In this document: positions 46,066 to 58,894 of the stretch, one piece after another
How the letters are laid out: each line of letters opens with the position of its first letter
Position numbering within the stretch: the stretch's first letter is position 1
NCBI GenBank assembly: GCA_017577405.1
Contig: PIUA01000027.1
Location: 1 to 64,000 of the forward strand
DNA: 64,000 nt
Reading direction: 5' to 3'
Source of the DNA: Bacillota bacterium
GTDB taxonomy: Bacteria; Bacillota; Limnochordia; Limnochordales; Limnochordaceae
Translations under genes and position numbers: made by a program
Notes under the pieces: generated by a model
Told to the model about the DNA's origin: nothing
What the model saw: only the letters and a program-made list of their open reading frames with translations
Databases searched by the model: none

Positions 46066-47415
46066 TCAGACCAGGAAGAGGCTGAGAATCCAGACGGAGA
46101 GGATCCCCACCACGCCGGCGATGCCGCTGGCCACCGTCTGGAGCCGGTAGGCTTGCGCCACGTTCATCCCCGAGAACTGGGAGACAACCCAGAAGTAGGA
46201 GTCGTTGGCGTGGGAGACGGTCATGGAGCCGGCGCCGATGGCGAGCACCGCCAGGACGGGCCCCAGCCCTCCGCCCAGCCCCAGAGCGGGGAGAAGCGGC
46301 GAGACGATGGCCGAGGTGGTGATGATGGCCACCGTCGACGAGCCCTGGGCCGTCTTCAGGGCGGCGGCGATGAGGAAGGGGAGGAAGATGCCCAGGTTGA
46401 AGGCAGCCAGGCTCGTTCCCAGGTAATCGGCGATGGGCGTTGTCTGGAGGACCTTCCCCAAGGCGCCACCCGCGCCGGTGATCAGGATGATGTTCCCCGC
46501 ACTCCTCAAGCCCGTCTCCACCCAGTCCCGGATGACCGTCTCATCCCACCGGGCCGTGGCCCAGAAGGCCAGGAAGACGCCGAGCAGCAGGGCCGTCACC
46601 GGATTGCCCAGGAAGCTGAAGAAGTCGGCGACGAAGCCCGTCCCCAAAGGCCGGGTGGGGTAGTCGGCGACGGACTTGAGGGCGATGAGGATGACGGGGA
46701 CCAGGATGGGGGCGAAGGAGGCCGCGACAGAGGGCCGCCGCTCCGGCGCCTCCGACCCCTCGCCGGCCGTCGCCGCGGGGGGATCGATCTGGATCCGCCG
46801 CCCCATCACGGTGGCGTACCAGTAGGTCGCCGCCACCACCGGAATGGAGACCACCAGGCCCAGGAGGATGACCAGGCCCAGGTCGGCGCCCAGGGTGCCC
46901 GCGGCCGCGATGGGGCCCGGCGTGGGCGGGACGAAGACGTGGGTGGCGTAGAGCCCCATGCTGAGGGCCACCGCGTAGAGGGCCATGGACTTGCCCGACC
47001 GGGCGGCGAGGGACCGGTTCAGGGGCGAGAGAATGACGAAGCCCGAGTCGCAGAAGACGGGGATGGAGACCACCGCGCCGGTGACCGCCATGGCCAGCGC
47101 GGAGCGGGCCTCACCCAGCACCTTGAGCACCGCGTCGGCCATCACCCGGGCGCCGCCGTTCCGCTCCAGGATGAAGCCGATGATGGTCCCCGCGGCGATG
47201 ACGATGCCGATGCTGCTCAAGGTGCCGCCGAAGCCGGACGTGATGGCTCCGATCACATCGTTGGCCGGCAACCCGGCCACCAACCCGACGCCGTAGGCGG
47301 CCAGCAAGAGGACGAGGAACGCATGAAGCCGAAGCTTGGCGGTCCCCCAGATGATGAAGACGATGGCCGCCAGGAGGATGACCAGTAACCAACCGCCTTG
47401 AACCACAGGCCGCAC
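46066..47415 (-). CDS. GntP family permease
   Basis: 'FVPPTPGPIAAAGTLGADLG', 'GAGGALGKVLQTTPIADYL', multi-TM. Confidence 0.95.
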   Translation of the reverse strand: MRPVVQGGWLLVILLAAIVFIIWGTAKLRLHAFLVLLLAAYGVGLVAGLPANDVIGAITSGFGGTLSSIGIVIAAGTIIGFILERNGGARVMADAVLKVLGEARSALAMAVTGAVVSIPVFCDSGFVILSPLNRSLAARSGKSMALYAVALSMGLYATHVFVPPTPGPIAAAGTLGADLGLVILLGLVVSIPVVAATYWYATVMGRRIQIDPPAATAGEGSEAPERRPSVAASFAPILVPVILIALKSVADYPTRPLGTGFVADFFSFLGNPVTALLLGVFLAFWATARWDETVIRDWVETGLRSAGNIILITGAGGALGKVLQTTPIADYLGTSLAAFNLGIFLPFLIAAALKTAQGSSTVAIITTSAIVSPLLPALGLGGGLGPVLAVLAIGAGSMTVSHANDSYFWVVSQFSGMNVAQAYRLQTVASGIAGVVGILSVWILSLFLV

Positions 47416-47432
47416 CTCCCTTGGTGGGTAGG

Positions 47433-48608
47433 TTATCCTTGAGCCTTCAAAGCCAGCCCGATGCCAACGAGCCGGGCCAAGCGCTCACCAGTCCGTTCCA
47501 GACGCTTCCGGGTCTCGTCGGGATTCATCGCCTCGTCCAGGGTGCAGGGGCTCTCCACCACGGGAATGATGGCCGCCAAGCCCGCGGCCCGGAGGGCGTC
47601 CAGCTCCTCCGGGGTGAGGCTGCCCACACACCCGGCCACGGCCACCACGGGGACGCCGAAGGCGGCCGCCCGCCGGGCCACCCCGAAGGGGACCTTGCCG
47701 TGGAGGGTCTGGCGGTCGATCCGGCCCTCGCCCGTGATGACCAGGGAGGCCCAGGCGAAGTGCCGGTCGGCCTGGAGGGTCTCGAGAGCCAGCTCGATGC
47801 CCCGCTGCAGGCGGGCCCCGGCGAAGGCCATGAGGCCGAAGCCCAAGCCACCGGCCGCGCCCGCCCCGGGCAGCTCCCGGAAGGAGCGGCCGATCACCCC
47901 TTCCACCACGTCGGCGAAGTGGGCCAAGGCCGCGTCCAGCTCCTGGACCATCTCGGGGGTGGCCCCCTTCTGGGGGCCGTAGACCGCCGCGGCGCCCCGC
48001 TCGCCTGTGAGGGGGTTGTCCACATCGCAGGCGACCACCACCTCGGTCTGGGCCAGGCGGGGGTCGAGGCCGCTCAGGTCGACCCGGGCCAGACGGGCCA
48101 GCGCCGCCCCGCCGGGGGGCAGCTCGGCCCCCGCCTCATCCAGAAAGCGGACCCCCAGGGCTTGGGCCATGCCCGCTCCTCCGTCGTTGGTGGCGCTCCC
48201 GCCGATGCCCACCAGCAAGCGCCGGGCTCCCTGATCCAGGGCATCCCGGATCAGCTCGCCCGTCCCCCGGGTGGTGGTCACCCGGGGATCCCGCCGGTCC
48301 GGCGGCACCAGGGTGAGCCCCGAGGCGGCCGCCATCTCGATGACGGCCACTTCCTCACCGTCCTGCTGGAAGAGGCCGTACTGGGCCTCCACCGGCTCGC
48401 CCAGGGGGCCCGTCACCTGGCGGGTCACCAAGCGGCCGCCGGTGGCCCGCACCAGAGTCTCCACCCAGCCCTCGCCCCCGTCGGCGACGGGCAGGAGCTC
48501 CACCTGGGCCGCGGGCCAGGCCCGGCGGACCCCCCGGGCCAAGGCTTCCGCCACCTCCACCGCACTTAGGCTGCCTTTGAACGAATCGGGCGCGATGACG
48601 ACTCGCAT
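47433..48608 (-). CDS. Glycerate kinase
   Basis: 'MRVVIAPDSFKGSLSAVEVAEAL', 'VGIGGSATNDGGAGMAQALG', 'VITGEGRIDRQTLHGKVPFGVA'. Confidence 0.96.
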   Translation of the reverse strand: MRVVIAPDSFKGSLSAVEVAEALARGVRRAWPAAQVELLPVADGGEGWVETLVRATGGRLVTRQVTGPLGEPVEAQYGLFQQDGEEVAVIEMAAASGLTLVPPDRRDPRVTTTRGTGELIRDALDQGARRLLVGIGGSATNDGGAGMAQALGVRFLDEAGAELPPGGAALARLARVDLSGLDPRLAQTEVVVACDVDNPLTGERGAAAVYGPQKGATPEMVQELDAALAHFADVVEGVIGRSFRELPGAGAAGGLGFGLMAFAGARLQRGIELALETLQADRHFAWASLVITGEGRIDRQTLHGKVPFGVARRAAAFGVPVVAVAGCVGSLTPEELDALRAAGLAAIIPVVESPCTLDEAMNPDETRKRLERTGERLARLVGIGLALKAQG

Positions 48609-48812
48609 GCCCCTACCCCCAGTCTCATCCAGTGCCGATAACACTTTCGAACTTCGTCGCCCGATGACCTTCCTATTAGAATTGCGGCAGGGACTCGGAA
48701 GTATGCGTACGAATGGGAACTCTAAAGCGGCCGTGATCGGACGGAAGGCTCTTGGCATTCGCAACAGTCTCAGAAGCGGCACGCGAGGGTGGCTGGTGGG
48801 GAGGCAGCGCGG

Positions 48813-49997
48813 GTGAGGTGGCTCCTGGTCAAGCATGCCCGGCCAGGGATGGTCCTGGCCCGGCCCGTCTCCGCCGAGGGGCGGACGCTTTTGGCGCCGG
48901 GGGTGGTCCTCACCGCCCGGGTCTTGCACCGGCTGGAGGAGTTGGGGATCAGCACCCTCTACGTCCGGGAGCCGGGCGACGTGGACCCCAAGGTGGTGGC
49001 GGAGGCCACCGAGGTGGTTTCGGAGCGGACCCGCGGGCAGGCGTACCAGGCGGTCCAGCAGTACATGACCCGGCTCAAGGCGGGCCTGGTCAACCCGGTC
49101 CAGGAGGGCCGGCGCCTCAGCCTGGTGGTCAGGCAGATTGTGGATGAGGTCCTGGCCAACAGGGATGTGATCCTCCAACTGGCCGACATCCGGGCGGTGG
49201 AGGGGTACCTCTTCAGCCACTCGGTGGGGGTGGCGGTGACCGCCTCCTTCATGGGTATCCATCTGGGGCTGGATCACCGGTCGCTGGTGGGCCTCTGCTT
49301 GGGGGCCCTCCTCCACGATGTGGGGAAGGTGCGGATCGCCGACGCCTTGTGGAACAAGCCCACCCAGCTCAGCCCGGGGGAGTTCCAAGAGATTCAGCGC
49401 CACACAGTGTACGGTTTTGACATCCTGCGCCGCAACCCCGCCTTCGACCGGCGGGCGGCCCATGTGGCCTACCAGCACCATGAGCGGTGGGACGGAAGCG
49501 GCTACCCCCGGGGTCTGACCGGGGAGAAGATTCACCTGTGGGCCCGGGTGGTGGCGGTGGTGGACGTCTTCGACGCGCTCACCACCGACCGGGTCTACCG
49601 GCCAGCCCGGCCTGTCCACCAGGTGTTGGGCTACATCGAGGCGGAGGCGGGCCGCAGCTTCGATCCCACAGTGGTCCGCACCTTCCTGGCCCGGGTGGCC
49701 CCCTACCCGGTGGGCAGCCGGGTCCGCCTCAATACCGGCCAGGTGGGCCGGGTGGTCCGGCTGAACGACGGGGTCCCCGCCCGTCCGGTGGTCCAGCTGG
49801 CGACCGGGGAGGAGGTAAACCTGAAGACCGACCTGGCCCGACGGATCGTGGGCCTGGCCGAGGAGGAGCCGCCCGGAGGCAGGCTCCTGCCGGGGTCGCG
49901 GGACGAGGCCCGGCCCTTCGGCCCGGCCGATCGGTCTGGACCCTCGGCAGAACCGCGCTCCCTGGGGTCCTCGCCGGAGGGGCCCCGGGACGCGTGA
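48813..49997 (+). CDS. HD-GYP domain c-di-GMP phosphodiesterase-like protein
   Basis: 'LLHDVGKVRI', 'HHERWDGSGYPRGLTGEKI', 'VVDVFDALTTDR'. Confidence 0.93.
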   Translation: MRWLLVKHARPGMVLARPVSAEGRTLLAPGVVLTARVLHRLEELGISTLYVREPGDVDPKVVAEATEVVSERTRGQAYQAVQQYMTRLKAGLVNPVQEGRRLSLVVRQIVDEVLANRDVILQLADIRAVEGYLFSHSVGVAVTASFMGIHLGLDHRSLVGLCLGALLHDVGKVRIADALWNKPTQLSPGEFQEIQRHTVYGFDILRRNPAFDRRAAHVAYQHHERWDGSGYPRGLTGEKIHLWARVVAVVDVFDALTTDRVYRPARPVHQVLGYIEAEAGRSFDPTVVRTFLARVAPYPVGSRVRLNTGQVGRVVRLNDGVPARPVVQLATGEEVNLKTDLARRIVGLAEEEPPGGRLLPGSRDEARPFGPADRSGPSAEPRSLGSSPEGPRDA

Positions 49998-50057
49998 CAT
50001 CCCGCTGGGGGCCGTCTATAATGGAACCCGTGCCGGGACTTGCCAGGAGGCGTGACG

Positions 50058-52253
50058 GTGACCGATTGGCTCGAAGGGTTGAACCCGCGGCAGCGGGAGG
50101 CGGTGGAGCATCGCGATGGCCCCCTCTTGGTCATCGCCGGGGCCGGGTCGGGGAAGACCCGGGTCCTCACCTACCGGATTGCCTACTTGATTGAGGCCAG
50201 GGGCGTGCCGGCCCATGCCATTCTGGCCGTGACCTTCACCAACAAGGCGGCCGCCGAGATGCGCCAGCGGATCGAGCGGCTCATCGGACCCAAGGCCGAG
50301 CAGGCATGGATTGGCACCTTCCACGCCACCTGCGTCCGGATGCTCCGCCAGTCCGGGCCGAGCATCGGGCTGCGGCCCGATTTCTCCATCTTCGATGGCT
50401 CCGACCAGTTGAGTTTGGTCCGCCGGGTGATGAAGGAGCTGAACATCGACCCCAAGCGGTACGAACCCCGCTCCATCCTGGCCGCCATCAGCACGGCCAA
50501 GAACGAGCTCATCTCGCCCGAGGCCTATGCCGACCGGGCGGTGGACGCCTGGGAGCGGACCGTGGCCCGGGTCTACCGGCTCTACCAGGAGGGCCTGGCC
50601 GAGGCCAACGCCCTGGACTTCGACGACCTCTTGATCCAGGCCAACCGCATGCTGGCCGAAGCGCCCGAGGTCCTCAAGAAGTACCAGAACCGCTTCCAGC
50701 ACATCTTGGTGGATGAGTACCAGGATACCAACCACGCTCAGTACCTCTTGATCAACCGGCTGGCCGCCGCCCACCGGAACCTGTGCGTGGTGGGCGACGC
50801 GGACCAGTCCATCTACGGCTGGCGGGGGGCGGACATCCGGAACATCCTTGACTTCGAGCGGGATTATCCCGATGCCCATGTGGTCCTGATGGAGCAGAAC
50901 TACCGCTCCACAGGCCACATCCTGGAGGCGGCCAACCACGTCATCGCCAACAACCCGGGCCGGCCGCCCAAGCGGCTCTGGACGGACGGGCCCAAGGGGG
51001 ATCCCGTCTACGTCTACCAGGCGGTGGACGAACGGCAGGAGGCGGCCTTCGTCGCCAACGTCATCGAGCTCCTCCACCGGCAGGGGCGGAGCTACGGCGA
51101 CTTCACCCTTCTCTACCGGACCCACGCCCAGTCCCGGGCCTTCGAGGAGGAGTTCGTCCGGCGGGGGCTGCCCTACCAGATCGTCGCGGGCTTGCGCTTT
51201 TACGACCGGAAAGAGATCAAAGACCTGTTGGCCTACCTGCGGGTGCTGGCCAACCCCCGGGACCGGGTGAGCCTGGAGCGGATCCTCAACGTGCCCCGGC
51301 GGGGGATCGGCCCGGCCACCCTGGCCAAGGTGGAGGCCTACGCGCGCCAGCAGCTCGACGAGACGGGCCGACCTCTCAGCCTCTACGCCGCGATGGGACA
51401 CGCCGGGCGGGTGGAAGGTCTTTCGGTCCAGTACCGCCGCCGGCTGGCCGAGTTCTACGCCCTGATGGAGGGGCTCCGGGAGAAGGCGGCGCAGCTGACG
51501 GTGACCGAGCTGGTGGAGCGAGTCCTCCACGAGTCGGGGTACCTGGCCGAGCTCCAGGCGGAGCCGGGCCCCGACGGGGAGAGCCGCCTCCAAAACGTCC
51601 AGGAGTTCCTCACCGTCACCCAACAATTCGACGACCAGACGGGCGGCCAGCCCGGCCAGTTGGCCGCCTTCCTGGAGCAGGTGGCCCTCGTCTCCGACGC
51701 AGACGCCTACGACGAGGAGACGGGCAAGATCACCATGATGACCCTCCATGCCGCCAAAGGGCTGGAGTTCCCCGTGGTCTTCCTGGTGGGGATGGAGGAG
51801 GGGGTCTTTCCCCACAGCCGGGCCGTCTGGGAGCCGGGCGAGATTGAGGAGGAGCGGCGGCTGGCCTACGTGGGCATGACCCGGGCGGAAGAGCTCCTTT
51901 TCCTCACCTGCGCCCGGCAGCGGACCCTCTACGGTTCCACCAACCTCAACGCCATGAGCCGCTTCATTGAAGAGATCCCCGAGCACCTGCGAAAAGACCT
52001 CACCTTTGTGGGGGTCCGGGGCCTGCTGGACGAGGGGGCGGGGGACGCCTCCGAGACGGCGGAGGCTGAGCCGGCCCAAGGTCTGCCGGGGGGCTTCCGG
52101 CCGGGGCAGCGGGTGCGCCACAAGCACTTCGGCGTGGGGACGGTGGTCCGGGTGGAGCCCTCGGGCCGGGACGAGAAGGTGACCGTCGCCTTCCCCGACC
52201 AGGGGATCCGGACCTTCATCCGCTCCCTGGCCCCGCTGGAGCCGGCGGGATAA
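50058..52253 (+). CDS. pcrA: PcrA/UvrD-type DNA helicase
   Basis: 'LNPRQREAV', 'VIAGAGSGKTRVL', 'VDEYQDTNHAQY', 'VGDADQSIYGWRGADI', 'MTLHAAKGLEFPVVFLVGMEEGVFPH'. Confidence 0.97.
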   Translation: MTDWLEGLNPRQREAVEHRDGPLLVIAGAGSGKTRVLTYRIAYLIEARGVPAHAILAVTFTNKAAAEMRQRIERLIGPKAEQAWIGTFHATCVRMLRQSGPSIGLRPDFSIFDGSDQLSLVRRVMKELNIDPKRYEPRSILAAISTAKNELISPEAYADRAVDAWERTVARVYRLYQEGLAEANALDFDDLLIQANRMLAEAPEVLKKYQNRFQHILVDEYQDTNHAQYLLINRLAAAHRNLCVVGDADQSIYGWRGADIRNILDFERDYPDAHVVLMEQNYRSTGHILEAANHVIANNPGRPPKRLWTDGPKGDPVYVYQAVDERQEAAFVANVIELLHRQGRSYGDFTLLYRTHAQSRAFEEEFVRRGLPYQIVAGLRFYDRKEIKDLLAYLRVLANPRDRVSLERILNVPRRGIGPATLAKVEAYARQQLDETGRPLSLYAAMGHAGRVEGLSVQYRRRLAEFYALMEGLREKAAQLTVTELVERVLHESGYLAELQAEPGPDGESRLQNVQEFLTVTQQFDDQTGGQPGQLAAFLEQVALVSDADAYDEETGKITMMTLHAAKGLEFPVVFLVGMEEGVFPHSRAVWEPGEIEEERRLAYVGMTRAEELLFLTCARQRTLYGSTNLNAMSRFIEEIPEHLRKDLTFVGVRGLLDEGAGDASETAEAEPAQGLPGGFRPGQRVRHKHFGVGTVVRVEPSGRDEKVTVAFPDQGIRTFIRSLAPLEPAG

Positions 52254-52255
52254 GC

Positions 52256-53428
52256 TCACGCCCCCAGGCCCAGGAACCGCCGCCACCAGGCAGGCCGCCC
52301 CACCGAGGCGGCCGCCTCCAGGGGGAGGGTCCGGACCAGCTGGTCTCCCAGGAGCAGGTCCACCTGGCCCAGGGGCTCGAAGCGGCGGACCGGCAGGGTG
52401 ACGGGGGCCAGCCGGATCCGCAGGTGGACGTCGTGGACTTGGTCGTGCCGGACCAGGATCTGGACGGGCTGGGGCGAGGCCAGGGGGATGGGCTCGTCGG
52501 TGCCGGGCGCCGCCGCCTCCACCAACGGCTCGTGAGCTTGGGCCAGCTCCAGGCGCCGGAAGGTGGTGAAGCCCCACTCGAGCAGCCGGGTGGACTCGGA
52601 CCAGCGGTCGGGGCTGGCCAGGACGACGCTCAACAGCTCCAAGCCGTCCCGGTTGGCGGCGCTCACCAGGCAATGGCCGGCGTCGCTGGTGGTCCCCGTC
52701 TTGACGCCCACCGTCCCCTCGTAGCTCCAGAGGAGACGGTTGGTGTTGCTCCAGTGGCCCCCTTCCGTCCGGTGCTCCCGGGTGCGGACGATCTGGGCGA
52801 AGACCGGGTAGGTCATGGCCGTCCGGGTGATGAGCGCCAGATCGTAGGCGGTGCTGTAGTGGCCGGCCGCGTCCAGCCCGTGGGGGTTCTGGAAGAGGCT
52901 GTTGCGGGCGCCGAGCTCTCGAACCCGCTGGTTCATCAGCCGGGCGAAGGCGGGGACGGACCCGGCCAGGTGTTCCGCCACCGCGACGGCCGCGTCGTTC
53001 CCCGAGGGGAGCATCATGGCGTGGAGCAGGTCCAGCAGGGAGAGGGTCTGGCCCGCCCGGAGGTGGGCGCTGGACCCCCGGGTGCCGGCCGCCTGGGGGC
53101 TCACCTGGACCGGCTCGTCCAGGCCGCCCCGCTCCACCGCCAGGAGCGCGGTGACGATCTTGGTGGTGCTGGCGGGCGCCCGTCGCTGGTGCTCGTTCCG
53201 GGCATAGAGGATGGTTCCGGTGGAAACCTCCAGGAGGATGGCGGCCCGGGCGCCCAGCCGCGGGCCTTCCTCCCGGGCGCCGGGCCAGTAGACCACCTCC
53301 GGCGGCGGCGCGGCGGGCACCCAGGCGGGCCGGTTGCCCCCCAGGAGGCGGCGGGCCGCCGCCACGGTGGGCGCCGCCACCAGGACGGCCAGGGCAGAGC
53401 GCAGGAGCTGGCGCCGGGTGATGACCAC
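52256..53428 (-). CDS. D-alanyl-D-alanine carboxypeptidase (DacF/S11 type)
   Basis: SxxK 'APASTTKIVTALLA', SxN 'PSGNDAAVAVAEH', KTG 'VGVKTGTTSDAGHCLV'. Confidence 0.95.
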   Translation of the reverse strand: MVITRRQLLRSALAVLVAAPTVAAARRLLGGNRPAWVPAAPPPEVVYWPGAREEGPRLGARAAILLEVSTGTILYARNEHQRRAPASTTKIVTALLAVERGGLDEPVQVSPQAAGTRGSSAHLRAGQTLSLLDLLHAMMLPSGNDAAVAVAEHLAGSVPAFARLMNQRVRELGARNSLFQNPHGLDAAGHYSTAYDLALITRTAMTYPVFAQIVRTREHRTEGGHWSNTNRLLWSYEGTVGVKTGTTSDAGHCLVSAANRDGLELLSVVLASPDRWSESTRLLEWGFTTFRRLELAQAHEPLVEAAAPGTDEPIPLASPQPVQILVRHDQVHDVHLRIRLAPVTLPVRRFEPLGQVDLLLGDQLVRTLPLEAAASVGRPAWWRRFLGLGA

Positions 53429-53472
53429 GGAGCGTGCCTCCCCTTCCAGGCCGGACCACCGCAAAGCTATGA

Positions 53473-55903
<2,431 letters not shown>

Positions 55904-55907
<4 letters not shown>

Positions 55908-57418
55908 TGGAGATCCTGCAGCATGCCCACGAACTGGCGGAGCGGCTCGAGCGGCGGGAGATCTCGGCTGAAGAGGTGACCCAAGCCTACTTGGACCGGA
56001 TGGAGCGGCTGGAGCCCCATGTGCACGCCTTCCTCGCCCGGACCCCTGAGCAGGCCCTGGCGACGGCCCGGGAGGTGGACCGGCGCCGGGCCCAGGGGGA
56101 GCCCGTCCACCCCCTGGCGGGGATCCCCGTGGCGGTGAAGGACAACCTCTGTACCGAAGGGGTGCCCACCACCGCCGGCTCCCGGGCGCTGGAGAACTTC
56201 CGGCCGCCCTACAGCGCCACCGCGGTGGCCCGGCTCCATGAGGCAGGCCTGCCCTTGGTGGGGAAGACCAACCTGGATGAGTTTGCTATGGGCGCCTCCA
56301 CCGAGGCGTCGGCCTTCGGCCCCACCCGGAACCCCTGGGACCGGGAGCGGGTGCCCGGGGGCTCCAGCGGCGGCTCGGCCGCGGCGGTGGCGGCTGGCCA
56401 GGTGCCCTGGGCCCTGGGGAGCGACACGGGGGGCAGCATCCGCCAGCCCGCGGCCTTCTGCGGGGTGGTGGGCCTGAAGCCCAGCTACGGGCGTGTCTCC
56501 CGGTACGGGCTCATCCCCTTCGCGTCCTCTTTGGACCAGGTGGGGATCCTCACCCGGGACGTGACCGACGCGGCCCACCTCCTGGAGGTGCTTGCCGGCC
56601 ACGATCTGGCCGACTCCACCTCGGTGGACGCGCCGGTGCCCGCCTACCGGAAGGCACTCCAGGCTGAGCCCCGGGGCCTGCGGATCGGCCTGCCCGTCCA
56701 GTTCTTCGGGGATCAGATCGACCCGGCGGTGCGGCAGGCGGTCCGCCAGGCGGTGGACCGGATGGCCGAAGCGGGGGCCGAGGTGGTGGAGCTCTCCCTC
56801 CCCACGGTGGAGCACGCCCTGGCCTGCTACTTGGTTCTCGCCCCGGCAGAGGCCAGTTCCAACCTGGGCCGCTACGACGGGGTCCGGTACGGGTTCCGGG
56901 CCCAGCCCGACGGCCGGCCGGCCAAGGACGTGACTGAGATGTTCCTGGCCACCCGGGGGGAGGGCCTGGGCCTCGAGGTGAAGCGGCGGATCCTTTTGGG
57001 CACCTACGTGCTTTCGGCCGGCGCCTACCAGACGTACTACCTCCAGGCCCTCAAGGTCCGGACCCTGATCCGCCAGGACTTCGAACGGGCGTTCGAGCAG
57101 GTGGACGTGCTGGCGACGCCCACCACGCCCACCACCGCCTTCCGCCTCGGGGAGCGGCTGGAACGTCCCATGCGCATGTACCAGAGCGACCTGTGCACGG
57201 TGCCCGTCAACCTGGCGGGCCTGCCGGCCATCTCCCTGCCCTGCGGTCAGGACGCCGGCGGGCTGCCGGTGGGCCTCCAGCTTATCGGCCGCTATCTGGA
57301 TGAGGCGGGGCTCTTGCGGGCGGCCTACGCCTTCGAGCAGGTGGCAGGCTGCCGGGCGGCGGTGCCGCCTCTGGCCCACCTGGGGACCGGCGCAGGGGAG
57401 GTGACCATCCATGGCTGA
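55904..57418 (+). CDS. gatA: Asp/Glu-tRNA amidotransferase subunit A
   Basis: Amidase signature 'PGGSSGGSAAAVAAG...GSDTGGSIRQPAAFCGVVGLKPSYGRVSRYG' and 'VAVKDNLCTEG'. Confidence 0.98.
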
Positions 57419-58892
57419 GGCTCAGCTGGAGATGTTGGATCTGGGGGATCTGGAGGCGGTCATCGGCCTGGAAGTCCACGTGGAGCTGGCCACCCAGTCC
57501 AAGCTCTTCTGCGGCTGCGCCACCACCTTCGGGGCGCCCCCCAACACCCAGGTCTGCCCCGTCTGCCTGGGCTTGCCGGGGACCCTCCCCGTCTTGAACG
57601 CGCGGGCGGTGGAGTACGCGGTGAAGGCGGGGCTCGCCCTGGGCTGCCAGATCACCGAGCGGAGCCTCTTCGCCCGGAAGAACTACTTCTACCCGGACCT
57701 GCCCAAGGCGTATCAAATCTCCCAGCACGAGCGGCCCCTCTGCCGGAACGGGGCGGTTACCATCACGACACCCGAGGGGCTCCGCAGGATCGGCATCGTC
57801 CGGGTCCACCTGGAGGAGGAGGCGGGCAAGCTGGTCCACTCGGGGGACAGCATCATCGGCTCGGAAGCGACTCATGTGGACTACAACCGGGCGGGCATCC
57901 CCCTCATCGAGATCGTCACCGCCCCTGACCTGCGGAGTCCCGAGGAGGCCCGCCTCTTCCTGGAGGAGCTCCGGACCATCCTGCGGTACATCGGCGTCTC
58001 CGACGTGCGCATGGAAGAGGGCTCCCTCCGTTGCGACGCCAACATCTCCCTCCGCCCCAAGGGTTCAACGGCGCTGGGGACCAAGACGGAAGTGAAGAAC
58101 ATGAACTCCTTCCGGGCGGTGGTCCGGGCCCTCACCTACGAGGCCCAGCGCCAGGCGGAGGTGATCCGCAGCGGGGAGGCGGTTCGGCCTGAGACCCGGG
58201 CCTGGGATGAAGCCCGGCAGGTGACGGTGGCCATGCGGGCCAAGGAGGAGGCCGACGACTACCGGTACTTCACCGAGCCCGACCTGGTCCCCCTGGTCCT
58301 CACCCAGGAGCGAATCGAGGGCTGGCGGGCCGAACTGCCCGAGCTCCCCGCCGCCCGGCGGGAGCGGTTCGTCGCCAGCTACGGCCTGCCCGAGTACGAC
58401 GCCTCGGTGCTCACCAGCTCCCGGCTGGTGGCCGACTTCTTCGAGGCGGTTGCCCAGGAGGTGGGTGACGCCAAGCTGGCCAGCAACTGGGTGATGGGCG
58501 AGGTCCTCCGCTGGGCCAAGACCGAGGGGGGCGAGGTGGTGGAGCTCCCCGTTTCGGTCCAAGGGCTGGCGGAGCTCTTGGGCCTCCTGCGGCAAGGGGT
58601 GATCAACCAAGCGGCGGCCAAGTCGGTCCTGGAGGAGATGGTCGCCTCGGGGCGGGGCGCCCGGGAGATCGTGGCTGAGCGGGGCCTGGAGCAGATCAGC
58701 GACCGGAGCGAGCTGGAAGCCCTCGTCGACCGGGTGATCGCCGAGAACCCCAAGCCCGTCGAGGACATCCGGGCCGGGCAGACCAAGGCCATCGGCTTCC
58801 TCATGGGCCAGGTGATGCGCCTCAGCCAGGGGAAGGCCAACCCCCAGCAGGTGCGGGAGCTCTTGCACGAGCGGCTCGGGGTCGGAGGGTAG
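57411..58892 (+). CDS. gatB: Asp/Glu-tRNA amidotransferase subunit B
   Basis: 'EAVIGLEVHVELATQSKLFCGC', 'VDYNRAGIPLIEIVT', YqeY-like C-terminal region. Confidence 0.98.
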   Translation: MAEAQLEMLDLGDLEAVIGLEVHVELATQSKLFCGCATTFGAPPNTQVCPVCLGLPGTLPVLNARAVEYAVKAGLALGCQITERSLFARKNYFYPDLPKAYQISQHERPLCRNGAVTITTPEGLRRIGIVRVHLEEEAGKLVHSGDSIIGSEATHVDYNRAGIPLIEIVTAPDLRSPEEARLFLEELRTILRYIGVSDVRMEEGSLRCDANISLRPKGSTALGTKTEVKNMNSFRAVVRALTYEAQRQAEVIRSGEAVRPETRAWDEARQVTVAMRAKEEADDYRYFTEPDLVPLVLTQERIEGWRAELPELPAARRERFVASYGLPEYDASVLTSSRLVADFFEAVAQEVGDAKLASNWVMGEVLRWAKTEGGEVVELPVSVQGLAELLGLLRQGVINQAAAKSVLEEMVASGRGAREIVAERGLEQISDRSELEALVDRVIAENPKPVEDIRAGQTKAIGFLMGQVMRLSQGKANPQQVRELLHERLGVGG

Positions 58893-58894
58893 GG

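Noticed and set aside
50016-53459. 1147-aa minus-strand ORF across pcrA
   Set aside because: Lies antisense to an unambiguous helicase gene; sequence is low-complexity shadow translation, and the real minus-strand gene (dacF) is in a different frame.
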